Source: CALAEC01 sp050692915
GTDB lineage: Bacteria; Actinomycetota; UBA4738; CALAEC01
NCBI GenBank assembly: GCA_050692915.1
Contig: JBOGVU010000009.1
Span: 1 to 60,525, forward strand
Length of the DNA: 60,525 nucleotides
Reading direction: 5' to 3'
This document shows, piece by piece, positions 1-7,632 of this stretch. Made by a program: the position numbers and the translations under genes. How positions within the stretch are numbered: the stretch's first letter is position 1; each line of letters begins with the position of its first letter. Below the pieces are notes generated by a model. The model was not told the origin of the DNA, searched no databases, and saw only the letters and a list, made by a program, of their open reading frames with translations.

Positions 1-5
1 GCCCC

Positions 6-1190
6 ATGCCGCTCGAGGGGCTCCGGGTCCTCGACGTGGCCACGGTCATCGGCGGGCCCGGCGCCGCCACCCGCCTGGGGGACTTCGGGGCCGACGTCAT
101 CAAGGTGGAGCACCCCCTCACCGGGGACACCACCAGGGCGTTCGGCTGGCGGGTGGCCGGAGTGGCGCTGTGGTGGAAGCACCTGTCGCGCAACAAGCGC
201 CCCGTGACGCTGAAGCTGTCCGATCCCCGGGGCCGAGACCTACTCCTGCGGCTCGTGGAGACCGCCGACGTCCTGATCGAGTCGTTCCGGCCCGGCACCC
301 TGGAGCGATGGGGGCTGGGCCCGGAGGAGCTCCTGGGCAGGAACCCGAGGCTGGTGGTCCTCCGGGTCTCCGGGTTCGGCCAGACCGGACCGTACGCCCG
401 CCGCCCGGGGTTCGGCACCCTGGCCGAGTCCCTGTCCGGGTTCGTCCACATGAACGGCGAGGCCGACGGCCGGCCGCTCCTCCCACCGATCGCCCTGGCC
501 GACGAGGTGGCCGCGCTCCTCGGCGCGTTCGCGGTGATGGTGGCGCTCCACCACCGGGAGCGGAGCGGGGCCGGGCAGGTCATCGACCAGTCACTGTTCG
601 AGGGGCTCTTCGGACTGACCGGCCCGCTGGCCCTGGCATTCGACCGGCTGGGCCTGGTCGCCGGCCGGCACGGGGGCCGGCTCCCCTACGTGGCCCCCCG
701 GAACTCCTACCGCACCGGCGACCAGCGGTGGGTGGCGCTGTCGGGGACGTCGCAGTCGGTTGCCGACCGGATCTTCGCCGCGATCGAGCGGCCCGAGCTG
801 GCAGGCGACCCCCGGTTCGCCACGAACGAGGCCAGGCTCGACAACGTCGAGGAGCTCGACGCGATCCTGGCCGAGTGGATCGGCGGGCACACCCTCCAGG
901 AGGTCATGGCCGCCTTCGAGGCCCACGAGGCCGCCGCCTCGCCGATCTACGACGTCCAGCAGATCTTCGCCGACATGCAGTTCCGGGCGCGGGGGACCAT
1001 GGTCCGGGTGGAGGACGAGGATCTCGGCGACGTCATCCTCCCCGACGTCCAGCCCCGGCTGTCGGAGACTCCCGGGCGACACCGGCACGCCGGGCTCGCG
1101 CTCGGTGCGGCGAACCGGGAGGTCCTTGTCGGGGAGCTCGGGCTGTCCGAGGAAGAACTGGAGCGGCTCCGGAACGAGGGGGTGGTCTGA
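6..1190 (+). CDS. CaiB/BaiF family CoA transferase (class III)
   Basis: 394-residue protein of normal length for family III CoA transferases, which move CoA between carboxylic acids through an enzyme-bound aspartyl-CoA intermediate. The N-terminus reads MPLEGLRVLDVATVIGGP and is followed by GADVIKVEHP, both hallmark segments. The SLFEGLF segment near residue 198 aligns with the catalytic region; my reading puts Glu where formyl-CoA transferase has Asp, as in some subfamilies. The ATG lies 5 nt inside the window, so upstream signals are not visible. The acyl substrate cannot be told. A cupin reading frame follows in the same frame directly after the stop. Confidence 0.93.
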   Translation: MPLEGLRVLDVATVIGGPGAATRLGDFGADVIKVEHPLTGDTTRAFGWRVAGVALWWKHLSRNKRPVTLKLSDPRGRDLLLRLVETADVLIESFRPGTLERWGLGPEELLGRNPRLVVLRVSGFGQTGPYARRPGFGTLAESLSGFVHMNGEADGRPLLPPIALADEVAALLGAFAVMVALHHRERSGAGQVIDQSLFEGLFGLTGPLALAFDRLGLVAGRHGGRLPYVAPRNSYRTGDQRWVALSGTSQSVADRIFAAIERPELAGDPRFATNEARLDNVEELDAILAEWIGGHTLQEVMAAFEAHEAAASPIYDVQQIFADMQFRARGTMVRVEDEDLGDVILPDVQPRLSETPGRHRHAGLALGAANREVLVGELGLSEEELERLRNEGVV

Positions 1191-1490
1191 GCGGCCGCCC
1201 GCCACGAGGCCGCGGAGCCGGCCCGGGGGGACCTGGAGGACCGGCTGGCGGCGGAGGGCCTCGGCCCGCCCCGGTGGTGGTCGAACGCCCCCGGCGACCG
1301 GTACGGCCGGCACGACCACCCGTATCACAAGGTGCTCTACTGCGCCGCGGGCTCGATCGTGTTCCACCTCCCCGAGGGCGGCGTCACGCTGCGGGCCGGC
1401 GACCGCCTCGAGGTGGCACCGGGGACCGAGCACTCCGCCATCGTCGGGAAGGACGGCGTCACCTGCGTGGAGGCCTCGAGGCCGGCGTGA
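1191..1490 (+). CDS. Small cupin-domain protein with no visible start codon
   Basis: The frame directly after the CoA transferase stop encodes about 99 residues with a clear cupin core: HDHPYHKVLY as the metal-binding histidine cluster, GSIVFHLPEGG, then AGDRLEVAPGTEHSAIVG as the second cupin motif. It ends in GTGA, overlapping the glycosyltransferase start by 4 nt, which supports real translation. However, no ATG, GTG or TTG exists in frame between the TGA at 1188-1190 and a GTG at 1332 inside the cupin fold. In-frame CTG codons lie at 1233 and 1245. Options are a non-canonical start, stop readthrough giving a CoA transferase-cupin fusion, or a base error. Function unknown; cupins of this size often bind a metal and a small ligand. 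Confidence 0.6.
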   Translation, partial: AAARHEAAEPARGDLEDRLAAEGLGPPRWWSNAPGDRYGRHDHPYHKVLYCAAGSIVFHLPEGGVTLRAGDRLEVAPGTEHSAIVGKDGVTCVEASRPA

Positions 1491-2593
1491 CGTCCGTGGC
1501 CCTGCTCACCGACCAGCTCTTCGCCGCCGTGCCGGGCGGCATCGGAGCATACGTGCGGGGGCTGATCCCGGCACTCCGCGAGGCCGACCCCACCCTCGAT
1601 CTCACGGTGTTCCACGCCCGCCACGGTCCCGCCGACCCGGTCCCCGAGCTCGACGGCATCCCCCGGGTGGAGCTGGCTCGGGGTATCCGGTCGCTCTATC
1701 CGTCCTGGAACCTGGTGGGCCGGCCCCCGCTCCCGGCGAGCCTCTCGTCGGCGGGGGTCCTCCACGCCCCCTCGCCGGCGGCCATCCCCCCGGCCGCACC
1801 CGGCCAGCGCCTGGTGGTCACGGTCCACGACCTGGCGTTCCGCCTGTACCCCACGCTGTTCCCACCGGCCTGGCGGGCCGTGTACCGGGCGGGCCTCCGG
1901 CGAGCCGTCCGGCATGCCGACGCCATCGTGGCGATCTCCCGCCACACGGCCCGGGACCTGGCCCGGCACGCTCGGGTCGACCCGGCCCGGATCCACGTGA
2001 TCCCGCTGGCGGCCTCGCTCCCCGAGTCGGCCGGGGACCCTGGCGCGGTCCTGGCCCGTCTCAAGGTCCCCCGTCCCTACCTCCTGTTCGTGGGGACCCT
2101 GGAGCCGCGCAAGAACCTGGTTCGCCTGGTCCGGGCGTACCGGCAGGTGGCGGTCCGGCTCTCGCACGCGCTCGTACTGGCCGGGCCGGCGGGGTGGCGA
2201 ACTCAGCGCCTCCACCGGGAGCTGTCCCTCCAGGGCCCCGGACGGATCATGCTCACCGGCCGGGTGGCGGGCGAGGATCTCGACGCGCTCTACCGGGGCG
2301 CCGACGCCTTCTGCTACCCCTCGCTGTACGAGGGGTTCGGGCTCCCCGTGCTCGAGGCGTTGAGCCGCGGCGTTCCGACGGTCGTGGCCGACTCCTCCTC
2401 GCTGCCGGAGGTGGCCGGGGACGCCGCCCTACGGGCGAACCCCCGCTCTGTCCGGGCCCTGGCTGGGGCGATCGAGCGGGTCCTCACCGATCGGGCCGAA
2501 GCCGCGCGGCTGGCCGAGGCGGGTCGGGAGCGCGCCGCGCTGTTCTCCTGGGACCAGACCGCCCGGATGACGATCCGGGCCTACGAGTCATGA
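1487..2593 (+). CDS. Glycosyltransferase family 4 (GT-B fold)
   Basis: 368 residues from a GTG that overlaps the cupin stop (GTGA). N-terminal Rossmann half with PGGIGAYVRGLIPAL and VVTVHDLAF; C-terminal donor half with YLLFVGTLEPRKNL and the E-x7-E region YEGFGLPVLEALSRG, typical of GT4 retaining transferases using nucleotide-sugars. The EPRKN motif is common in mannosyl- and rhamnosyl-transferases, but donor and acceptor are unknown. Its end overlaps the next start as ATGA, so it is co-translated with the PLP enzyme. Confidence 0.93.
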   Translation: MTSVALLTDQLFAAVPGGIGAYVRGLIPALREADPTLDLTVFHARHGPADPVPELDGIPRVELARGIRSLYPSWNLVGRPPLPASLSSAGVLHAPSPAAIPPAAPGQRLVVTVHDLAFRLYPTLFPPAWRAVYRAGLRRAVRHADAIVAISRHTARDLARHARVDPARIHVIPLAASLPESAGDPGAVLARLKVPRPYLLFVGTLEPRKNLVRLVRAYRQVAVRLSHALVLAGPAGWRTQRLHRELSLQGPGRIMLTGRVAGEDLDALYRGADAFCYPSLYEGFGLPVLEALSRGVPTVVADSSSLPEVAGDAALRANPRSVRALAGAIERVLTDRAEAARLAEAGRERAALFSWDQTARMTIRAYES

Positions 2594-3693
2594 CGGATCT
2601 GGCCTCGTTCCGCTCACTGTTCCCGGCCCTCAACCGGGTCACGTACCTGAACACCGCCACCGCGGCGCCGGGGGCCGGCCCGGTGCTCGAGTCCCTCCGC
2701 CGCGTCCAAGGCGAGTGGGAGTCCGGCGAGTTCTCCTGGCAGGGGTGGGAGGCCGACGGGGAGGCCACCAGGGAGCTGTTCGGACGGCTCGTCGGCGGAG
2801 CGGGCCAGGACGTGGCGCTGGTGTCCTCGGTGGCCGAGGCCGCGGCCACGGTGGCCGCGTCACTCCCCCCGGGCCGGGTGGTGGTCGGCGAGCGCGAGTT
2901 CGCCAGCAACCTGTTCCCATGGCTGGCCCTCCGCGACCGCGGGTTCGACGTGGTCGAGGTCCCGGCCTCGGACGGCGTGGTCCGGACCCAGGCGGTGGTG
3001 GATGCCGTCACCGACGACACCGTGCTCGTGGCGGTCACCGAGGTGCAGTCCTCGAACGGCTTCCGGGTCCGCCTCCAAGACCTCGGCCGGCGCTGCCGCG
3101 AGGTGGATGCCCGGCTGTTCGTGGACGGGTGCCAGTCCCTCGGCGCGCTCCGGCTCGACGTGGAGGCCGCCGGCGTCGACTTCGTGGCCGCCCACGGCTA
3201 CAAGTGGCTGCTGGCTCCCCGCGGCGCGGCGTGGCTGTGGGTCCGTCCCGAACGTCTGGCCGAGGTGGCGCCGATAGCGCCGAACTGGAAGTCGATCCCC
3301 GATCCGTACACCGAGTACTACGGCGGGCCGCTGACGCTGGCGCCGACGGCCCGGAAGCTCGACGCCACGCTGGCGTGGTTCTCCTGGCCGGGAGCTCGGA
3401 CCGCGCTGGACCTCGTGACCGGGCTCGACCCGGTAGCCGTCGAGCGACGGTGCCTGGAGCTGGCGGGGGCGTTCCGAGAGGAAGCGACCGGACGCGGCTT
3501 CGACCTCGTTCCCGAGGACGAGCCCAGCCAGATCCAGGGGATCCGGATCTCCGACCCCCGGGGGGTCCGCGAGCGGCTGCTGGCTCGAAAGGTCATCGCC
3601 GCCGTGCGGGCCGATCTCGTCCGCCTGGGGTTCCACGCGTACAACGACGAGTCCGACGTGGCCGCAGCGCTCGACGCTCTAGGCGCCGTCTGA
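2590..3693 (+). CDS. Aminotransferase class V-fold PLP enzyme
   Basis: 367 residues, ATG overlapping the previous stop (ATGA). Fold-type I PLP enzyme of the cysteine desulfurase/isopenicillin-N epimerase group: N-terminal VTYLNTATAAP, VTEVQSSNGFRV, an Asp pocket LFVDGCQSLGALR and the Schiff-base lysine in AAHGYKWLLAPRG. There is no C-terminal cysteine loop as in NifS/SufS, so a sulfurtransferase role is less likely than an epimerase, lyase or selenocysteine-lyase-like role. Substrate not predictable. Last gene of the plus-strand run; a hairpin follows at 3812-3845. Confidence 0.85.
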   Translation: MTDLASFRSLFPALNRVTYLNTATAAPGAGPVLESLRRVQGEWESGEFSWQGWEADGEATRELFGRLVGGAGQDVALVSSVAEAAATVAASLPPGRVVVGEREFASNLFPWLALRDRGFDVVEVPASDGVVRTQAVVDAVTDDTVLVAVTEVQSSNGFRVRLQDLGRRCREVDARLFVDGCQSLGALRLDVEAAGVDFVAAHGYKWLLAPRGAAWLWVRPERLAEVAPIAPNWKSIPDPYTEYYGGPLTLAPTARKLDATLAWFSWPGARTALDLVTGLDPVAVERRCLELAGAFREEATGRGFDLVPEDEPSQIQGIRISDPRGVRERLLARKVIAAVRADLVRLGFHAYNDESDVAAALDALGAV

Positions 3694-3811
3694 GCCCAGA
3701 CGCCGGTGACACTTCGCGTCGTACTTCGTGCCGGCGAGGACCCCGCCTGTGGCCCTCCGGATCGACCAGCCTTCGCCCGGACCAGGCTGTCCGCTGTAGG
3801 ACCGCTTCGCT

Positions 3812-3845
3812 GGAGGAGGGCGCCGAGGCGACGTCGCCCTCCTCC
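3812..3845 (+). terminator. GC-rich hairpin with short T-rich tail
   Basis: 11-bp perfect inverted repeat (GGAGGAGGGCG / CGCCCTCCTCC) with a 12-nt loop, followed by TCCTTTC. It lies about 120 nt after the PLP enzyme stop and before the AhpD-like gene, so it probably ends the 1-3.7 kb transcript. The T-tract is poor, as is common in GC-rich bacteria. Confidence 0.5.
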
Positions 3846-3866
3846 TCCTTTCGGGGTACCACCGTC

Positions 3867-3872
3867 TAGACT
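3867..3872 (+). promoter_or_regulatory. -10 element (TAGACT) of the AhpD-like gene
   Basis: TAGACT lies 9 nt before the ATG at 3882, with no Shine-Dalgarno between. This places the expected transcription start at or next to the start codon (leaderless mRNA). No good -35 hexamer is visible. The same hexamer and spacing occur before the thiolase-like operon at 24031-24036. Confidence 0.5.
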
Positions 3873-3881
3873 CGACCAGCC

Positions 3882-4460
3882 ATGCCCTGGATCGAGCAGA
3901 TCCCCCATGAGTCGGCCGCGGGACTGCTGAAGCGGGAGCTCGACGCGGCCGTCCGGCGGGCCGGCCGCGTCTGGCACATCGTCCACGTGATGAGCCTCAA
4001 TCCCGAGGCGATACGGGACAGCATCCGCTTCTACCGAACGATCATGTTCGGCGAGTCGCCGCTCACCCGGGTCCAGCGCGAGCTGCTGGCCACGGTGACC
4101 TCGGCAGAGCTCGACTGCCACTACTGAATCCAGGCCCACGCACACGACCTCCGTGCCGAGGTCGGGACGGACCGGGACCCGGAAGCGGCGGACCGGTTCG
4201 TCCACGCCGTGGCCCGGGACTGGCGCACCGCACCGCTCGAGCCGGTCGATCGGGCCCTGTGCGAGCTCGCGGCGAACCTCACCCACGAGCAGCACGGCGT
4301 GACCCCCTCGGGCCTCGACGACCTCCGGAGCTACGGACTCGACGACCGGGCTATCCACGACGCGGTGCAGGTGATCGCGTACTTCAACTACATCACCCGG
4401 ATCGCGGACGGCCTGGGAGTGGAGCCTGAGAGCTTCATCCGACCCTGGGGTGGGGAGTAG
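3882..4460 (+). CDS. AhpD-like peroxidase-related protein, probable selenoprotein (in-frame TGA = Sec82)
   Basis: Two frames, 3882-4127 and 4128-4460, are the same reading frame separated by a single TGA at 4125-4127. Read through, they give a 192-residue carboxymuconolactone decarboxylase/AhpD-fold protein, a normal length for the peroxidase-related branch. The AhpD active-site pattern E-x11-C-x2-C-x3-H is matched exactly: Glu67, Cys79, codon 82 = TGA, His86 (CHY-TGA-IQAH). The TGA thus replaces precisely the second CxxC cysteine, equivalent to Cys133 of mycobacterial AhpD, and a hairpin at 4145-4164 fits a bacterial SECIS. AhpD-like selenoproteins with a CxxU motif have been described, so Sec is my preferred reading. 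The role would be thiol peroxidase or disulfide reductase. The alternative is a nonsense mutation (TGC/TGT to TGA). No sel genes are in the window. Confidence 0.75.
4145..4164 (+). promoter_or_regulatory. Candidate bacterial SECIS hairpin
   Basis: CGACCTC pairs perfectly with GAGGTCG (7 bp) around the hexaloop CGTGCC, inside the coding sequence just after the in-frame TGA. The loop begins 24 nt after the TGA, and its second base is G. Both points agree with the bSECIS model (apical loop about 16-37 nt from UGA, a G in the first two loop bases). SelB binding is inferred, not shown. Confidence 0.6.
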
Positions 4461-4662
4461 GCTCCGGCGGGCCGTGGACGAGCCGCAGCCCCGAGGCGAG
4501 CTCGACCCTGGCCCGGGCCACGGCCACGTTCATCGTCCTGCCCGCTCTCGGCGCCTTCCAGGCCCTCTGAGAGGGAAATAGTCCTGTTCCGCCCGTTTCC
4601 TCCGGCCCCCTCCCTGCCGATTACTAAGGGACAGACGTCGACGAAGCAAGAGGAGGGAACGC

Positions 4663-5310
4663 ATGCGACGCGACCGCATCATGCTCATCGTCTCGGTCCT
4701 CTTGGTCCTGGCCGTGGCCATGGCTGGGCCGGCCTTCGGGGCCAAGAAGACCAAGTTCAAGGCCAAGCCGTTCACCTTTGATCCCGGCGCCACCGGCATC
4801 GTGTCGGCCAAATGGGTGACCCATCAGGGGCTCGGGGACGCCGGGAAGAGCGACCACGCCCTGGTCCTCCAGAAGCAGGGCACCACGGCCACCGTGGCGT
4901 CCGCCGGAGCGGCCATCAGCAAGGTCAAGAACCTGGTCCTCACCGAGCTGGGCTTCGACGTCGAGGACGGCACCCACTGCGGGGCCGGCGCACCGCGGTA
5001 CAACGTGACGCTCACCGATGGCAGCGTGTTCTTCTTCGGCTGCGCACACGGTGACATGACGCCCGTTGGGGCCGACTCGCAGGGCGACACCTGGACGCGG
5101 GTCCGGTTCACCGACGCAGACGCGTTCTACGGCGGCGGGCCGACCCCGGTATGGCCGGGGTTCGGCGTGGCCGTGGCCCAGGCGATCCACGTCGTCTTCG
5201 ACGAGGGCACCGACACGCCCCTCACCACCGGGACCCCCGGGCTCGTCCGGATGGACAACCTGGACGTCAACGGCAAGCTGATGGGCAAGCCGGGCAACTC
5301 CAAGAACTAG
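4663..5310 (+). CDS. Secreted hypothetical protein
   Basis: 215 residues. ATG follows a strong Shine-Dalgarno (AGAGGAGGGAACGC). Residues 1-26 form a Sec signal peptide: MRRDR, a hydrophobic stretch IMLIVSVLLVLAVAMA and a likely cut after AFG/A. The mature part is basic at the start (KKTKFKAK), then mainly predicted beta, with two cysteines near residues 106 and 127 (THCGAG, FFGCAHG) that could form a disulfide. It ends with a Lys/Asn-rich tail. I recognise no family. It stands alone, ending 6 nt from the convergent amidohydrolase stop with no room for a terminator. Confidence 0.8.
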   Translation: MRRDRIMLIVSVLLVLAVAMAGPAFGAKKTKFKAKPFTFDPGATGIVSAKWVTHQGLGDAGKSDHALVLQKQGTTATVASAGAAISKVKNLVLTELGFDVEDGTHCGAGAPRYNVTLTDGSVFFFGCAHGDMTPVGADSQGDTWTRVRFTDADAFYGGGPTPVWPGFGVAVAQAIHVVFDEGTDTPLTTGTPGLVRMDNLDVNGKLMGKPGNSKN

Positions 5311-5316
5311 CTCGGC

Positions 5317-6156
5317 TCAGAGATCGAGGAGACGGGAGGCGTTCCTCCACAGGATCGCCTCCCGTTTCTCGTCCGGCAGTCCCAGCTCCTCGAACTCCCG
5401 GAACCACCGATCGAGCTCGATGAACGGGTAGTCGCTCCCGAACAGCGTCTGGTCGTTCAGCCGCTTCCCGGCCTCCCGGACCACCTCCGGCGGCAGGTAT
5501 CCCGGCGCCCAGCCCGATAGCTCGATCCAAACGTTCGACTTGTGGAGGGCGATGGCTAGGCACTCCAGGTGCCACGGCCACCCGAAGTGCGCGGCGATCC
5601 AGTTGACGCCGGGGAAGTCGGCGGCCACCGAGTCGAGGAACCCGGGATGGGAGAACCGGATCTTCGTGCCGCCGGCCCCCGGCGTCCCCGCCCCGATCCC
5701 ACACGTTCCCGTGTGGAACAGGAGCGTCAGCCCGAGGTCCTGGGCCGTGGCCCACAGCCGCGAGTGCCGGGGGTCAGCGGGCTCGAACGCCTGCAAGGTG
5801 GGATGGAACTTCATGCCCCGGAGCCCGAGGCCGGCGGCCCGCTTCATCTCGTCGAGGGCGTCGTCGGCGTGGGGGTCGACAGAGCCGAAGCCCATCAGCG
5901 TGCCCGGGTACCGCTCGGCCAGGCCGGCCAGGAAGTCGTTTCCCAGCCACGGACGGCCGGTGACCGTGTGATCGTCCCAGTCCAGGACCACGCCGAGGAC
6001 GTCGCGCTCGCGGTACTCCTCGGCCACCTGGTCCAGGGTTCTCCGCTCCGGCGACTTCCGGAAGTACCGCTCCGTGGCCTCGAGGTGCGGGCCGATGGCG
6101 TTGTCCAGCCACTCGTCGGTGGGCAGGTGGACGTGAAGGTCGACGGCCCTCGGCAT
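5317..6156 (-). CDS. Amidohydrolase (COG2159-type TIM-barrel metal hydrolase/decarboxylase)
   Basis: 279 residues. N-terminal HxH metal motif in VDLHVHLP, GLRGMKFHPTLQAF in mid-barrel, LLFHTGTCG, AAHFGWPW as a conserved histidine, and GSDYPFIEL with the late Asp. This is the ACMSD/2-amino-3-carboxymuconate decarboxylase-like subfamily, whose members hydrolyse or decarboxylate aromatic or lactone substrates using one metal ion. The ATG lies 4 nt after the stop of 3-hydroxybutyryl-CoA dehydrogenase, so the two are co-transcribed. Substrate unknown. Confidence 0.87.
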   Translation of the reverse strand: MPRAVDLHVHLPTDEWLDNAIGPHLEATERYFRKSPERRTLDQVAEEYRERDVLGVVLDWDDHTVTGRPWLGNDFLAGLAERYPGTLMGFGSVDPHADDALDEMKRAAGLGLRGMKFHPTLQAFEPADPRHSRLWATAQDLGLTLLFHTGTCGIGAGTPGAGGTKIRFSHPGFLDSVAADFPGVNWIAAHFGWPWHLECLAIALHKSNVWIELSGWAPGYLPPEVVREAGKRLNDQTLFGSDYPFIELDRWFREFEELGLPDEKREAILWRNASRLLDL

Positions 6157-6160
6157 GCTG

Positions 6161-7024
6161 CTAAGAGGAGTAGTCGTAGAACCCCTTGCCGCTCTTCCGG
6201 CCCAGGAAGCCGGCGTGGACCATCCGCCGGGCCATCGGCGGCGGGGCCACGTCGGGATCCCGGAACTCGTCGTACAGCACCTCGGCCACGGCCATCATCG
6301 TGTCCAGGCCGATCAGGTCGAGGAGCTCGAACGGCCCCATGGGGTGGCTGAGGCCGAGCTTCACCGCGGTGTCGATGTCCTCCTTCGTGGCGAACTCCTC
6401 TTCGAGCATCCGGATGGCGCTGTTGAGGTAGTACGTCAGGAGGTAGTTCACGATGAACCCTGCTCGGTCCTTGGCCACCACGCACGTCTTGCCGAGCCGC
6501 TCCCCCACCCCCCGGGCGAACTCCATGGTCTCGTCCGAGGTGGTGATGGCCCGGACCAGCTCGAGAAGCTTCAGGATCGGCGGCGGGTTGAAGAAGTGCA
6601 TCCCCACGACCTTGTCCGGCCGCTTCGTCTTCGTGGCCAGCTGGACGATCGGCAGCGAGGAGGTGTTCGTGGCCAGGACCACGCCCTCGCGGACGATCCC
6701 GTCGAGGGCCCGGAAGATCTCCAGCTTCGTCTCCAGGTGCTCCGTGGCCGCCTCGATCACCAGGTCGGAGTCGGCGATGTCCTCGTAGTCGGCGGTCCCG
6801 TGGATCGCGCTCATGACGCCGACGCGGTCCTCCTCGGAGAGCTTGCCCCGCTCCACCGCCCGGGCCAGCGACTTCTCGATCCGGGCCCGGCCCTGCTCGA
6901 CCCGCTCGTCGTCGACCTCGACGTAGGCGACCTCGGCACCGGCCTTGGCGCACACCTCGACGATGCCGGATCCCATGATCCCGCAGCCGATCACCCCGAC
7001 CTTCTGCACGTCCTCGGGCTTCAT
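6161..7024 (-). CDS. 3-hydroxybutyryl-CoA dehydrogenase
   Basis: 287 residues, standard length for the single-domain bacterial enzyme (Hbd/PaaH type). It oxidises (S)-3-hydroxyacyl-CoA to 3-oxoacyl-CoA with NAD(P). Seen: Rossmann GCGIMGSGIVEVCAKAG at residue 13, VVGMHFFNPPP with the catalytic His, NYLLTYYLNSA and a C-terminal GLSHPMGPFELLDLIGLDT helix domain. ATG is preceded by GGAGG. It fits the wider acyl-CoA theme of the window (two acyl-CoA mutases, acyl-CoA dehydrogenase). Confidence 0.95.
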   Translation of the reverse strand: MKPEDVQKVGVIGCGIMGSGIVEVCAKAGAEVAYVEVDDERVEQGRARIEKSLARAVERGKLSEEDRVGVMSAIHGTADYEDIADSDLVIEAATEHLETKLEIFRALDGIVREGVVLATNTSSLPIVQLATKTKRPDKVVGMHFFNPPPILKLLELVRAITTSDETMEFARGVGERLGKTCVVAKDRAGFIVNYLLTYYLNSAIRMLEEEFATKEDIDTAVKLGLSHPMGPFELLDLIGLDTMMAVAEVLYDEFRDPDVAPPPMARRMVHAGFLGRKSGKGFYDYSS

Positions 7025-7085
7025 CGGTCCTCCATCGCTCTCGGAAGGCCTCAGCCTAGCGGGTGGCTCGCCGGAGCCGCAAAGA

Positions 7086-7466
7086 TCAGGCCCGGGGGGT
7101 ACGGGGGCCGGCGGCCCGCCACAGCAGGAAGCCGATCAGCCCGATCAGAAGGATCCACGGCCACAGGAAGCTGGGGACGGCCGCCCAGATCAGGCCCACC
7201 ACCACCAGCAGCGCCACAGCCGGCACCCACCAGGGACGGCGGTCGATCAGCTCCTCCTGGCCCCCCGCCTCCATCTCCGCCAGGAGCTCCCGAGCCTCGT
7301 CGGCGTCGGGGCCCGCCACGATAAGGATCAGCCGGCTTCCCTCCCCGGTCAGGTGCGAGCCCGCCTCCTCGAGACGGGCCTCGATCCCGGCGTCCTCGAG
7401 GTAGTGACGGGCCAACCCCGCGTCCCACCGGTCGGCGAACTCGGCCACCACGGTGTCGCCCTTCAC
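7086..7466 (-). CDS. DUF2007-like signal-transducing protein with two C-terminal membrane helices
   Basis: 126 residues from a GTG at 7466. The N-terminal part VVAEFADRWDAGLARHYLEDAGIEAR resembles the DUF2007 ferredoxin-like domain (AEF...A...LL.aaGI.a), followed by DEARELLAEME. Residues about 80-120 are two hydrophobic segments (WWVPAVALLVVVGLIWAAV and LWPWILLIGLIGFLLWRAA). The start is uncertain: an in-frame ATG lies upstream near 7545, but conservation begins at the GTG. Role unknown. Confidence 0.65.
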   Translation of the reverse strand: MKGDTVVAEFADRWDAGLARHYLEDAGIEARLEEAGSHLTGEGSRLILIVAGPDADEARELLAEMEAGGQEELIDRRPWWVPAVALLVVVGLIWAAVPSFLWPWILLIGLIGFLLWRAAGPRTPRA

Positions 7467-7632
7467 GTCACCGGGCGCCCCCGGGCGCACCCGAGAGATC
7501 GGCGGTGCGTCGGAAGGGGACCTCGCCGGCCACGAACGAAGCATACCCACGCCTTCAAGGGGGGTTCCGGCTCGCCCGATACACAGCGAAGGACCCGGAA
7601 GCCGATGCCTGGCTGAGCCGGAGAGGAGGCAC

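Noticed and set aside
1188..1190. The CoA transferase TGA as a second selenocysteine codon
   Set aside because: The flanking residues (NEGVV then AAARHE) show no redox motif, the upstream protein ends at a normal length, and I see no SECIS-like hairpin in proper position.
4461..4662. A hidden gene or riboswitch in the 200-nt gap before the secreted hypothetical protein
   Set aside because: No frame with coding character and no recognised aptamer; only the AGAGGAGGG ribosome binding site is clear.
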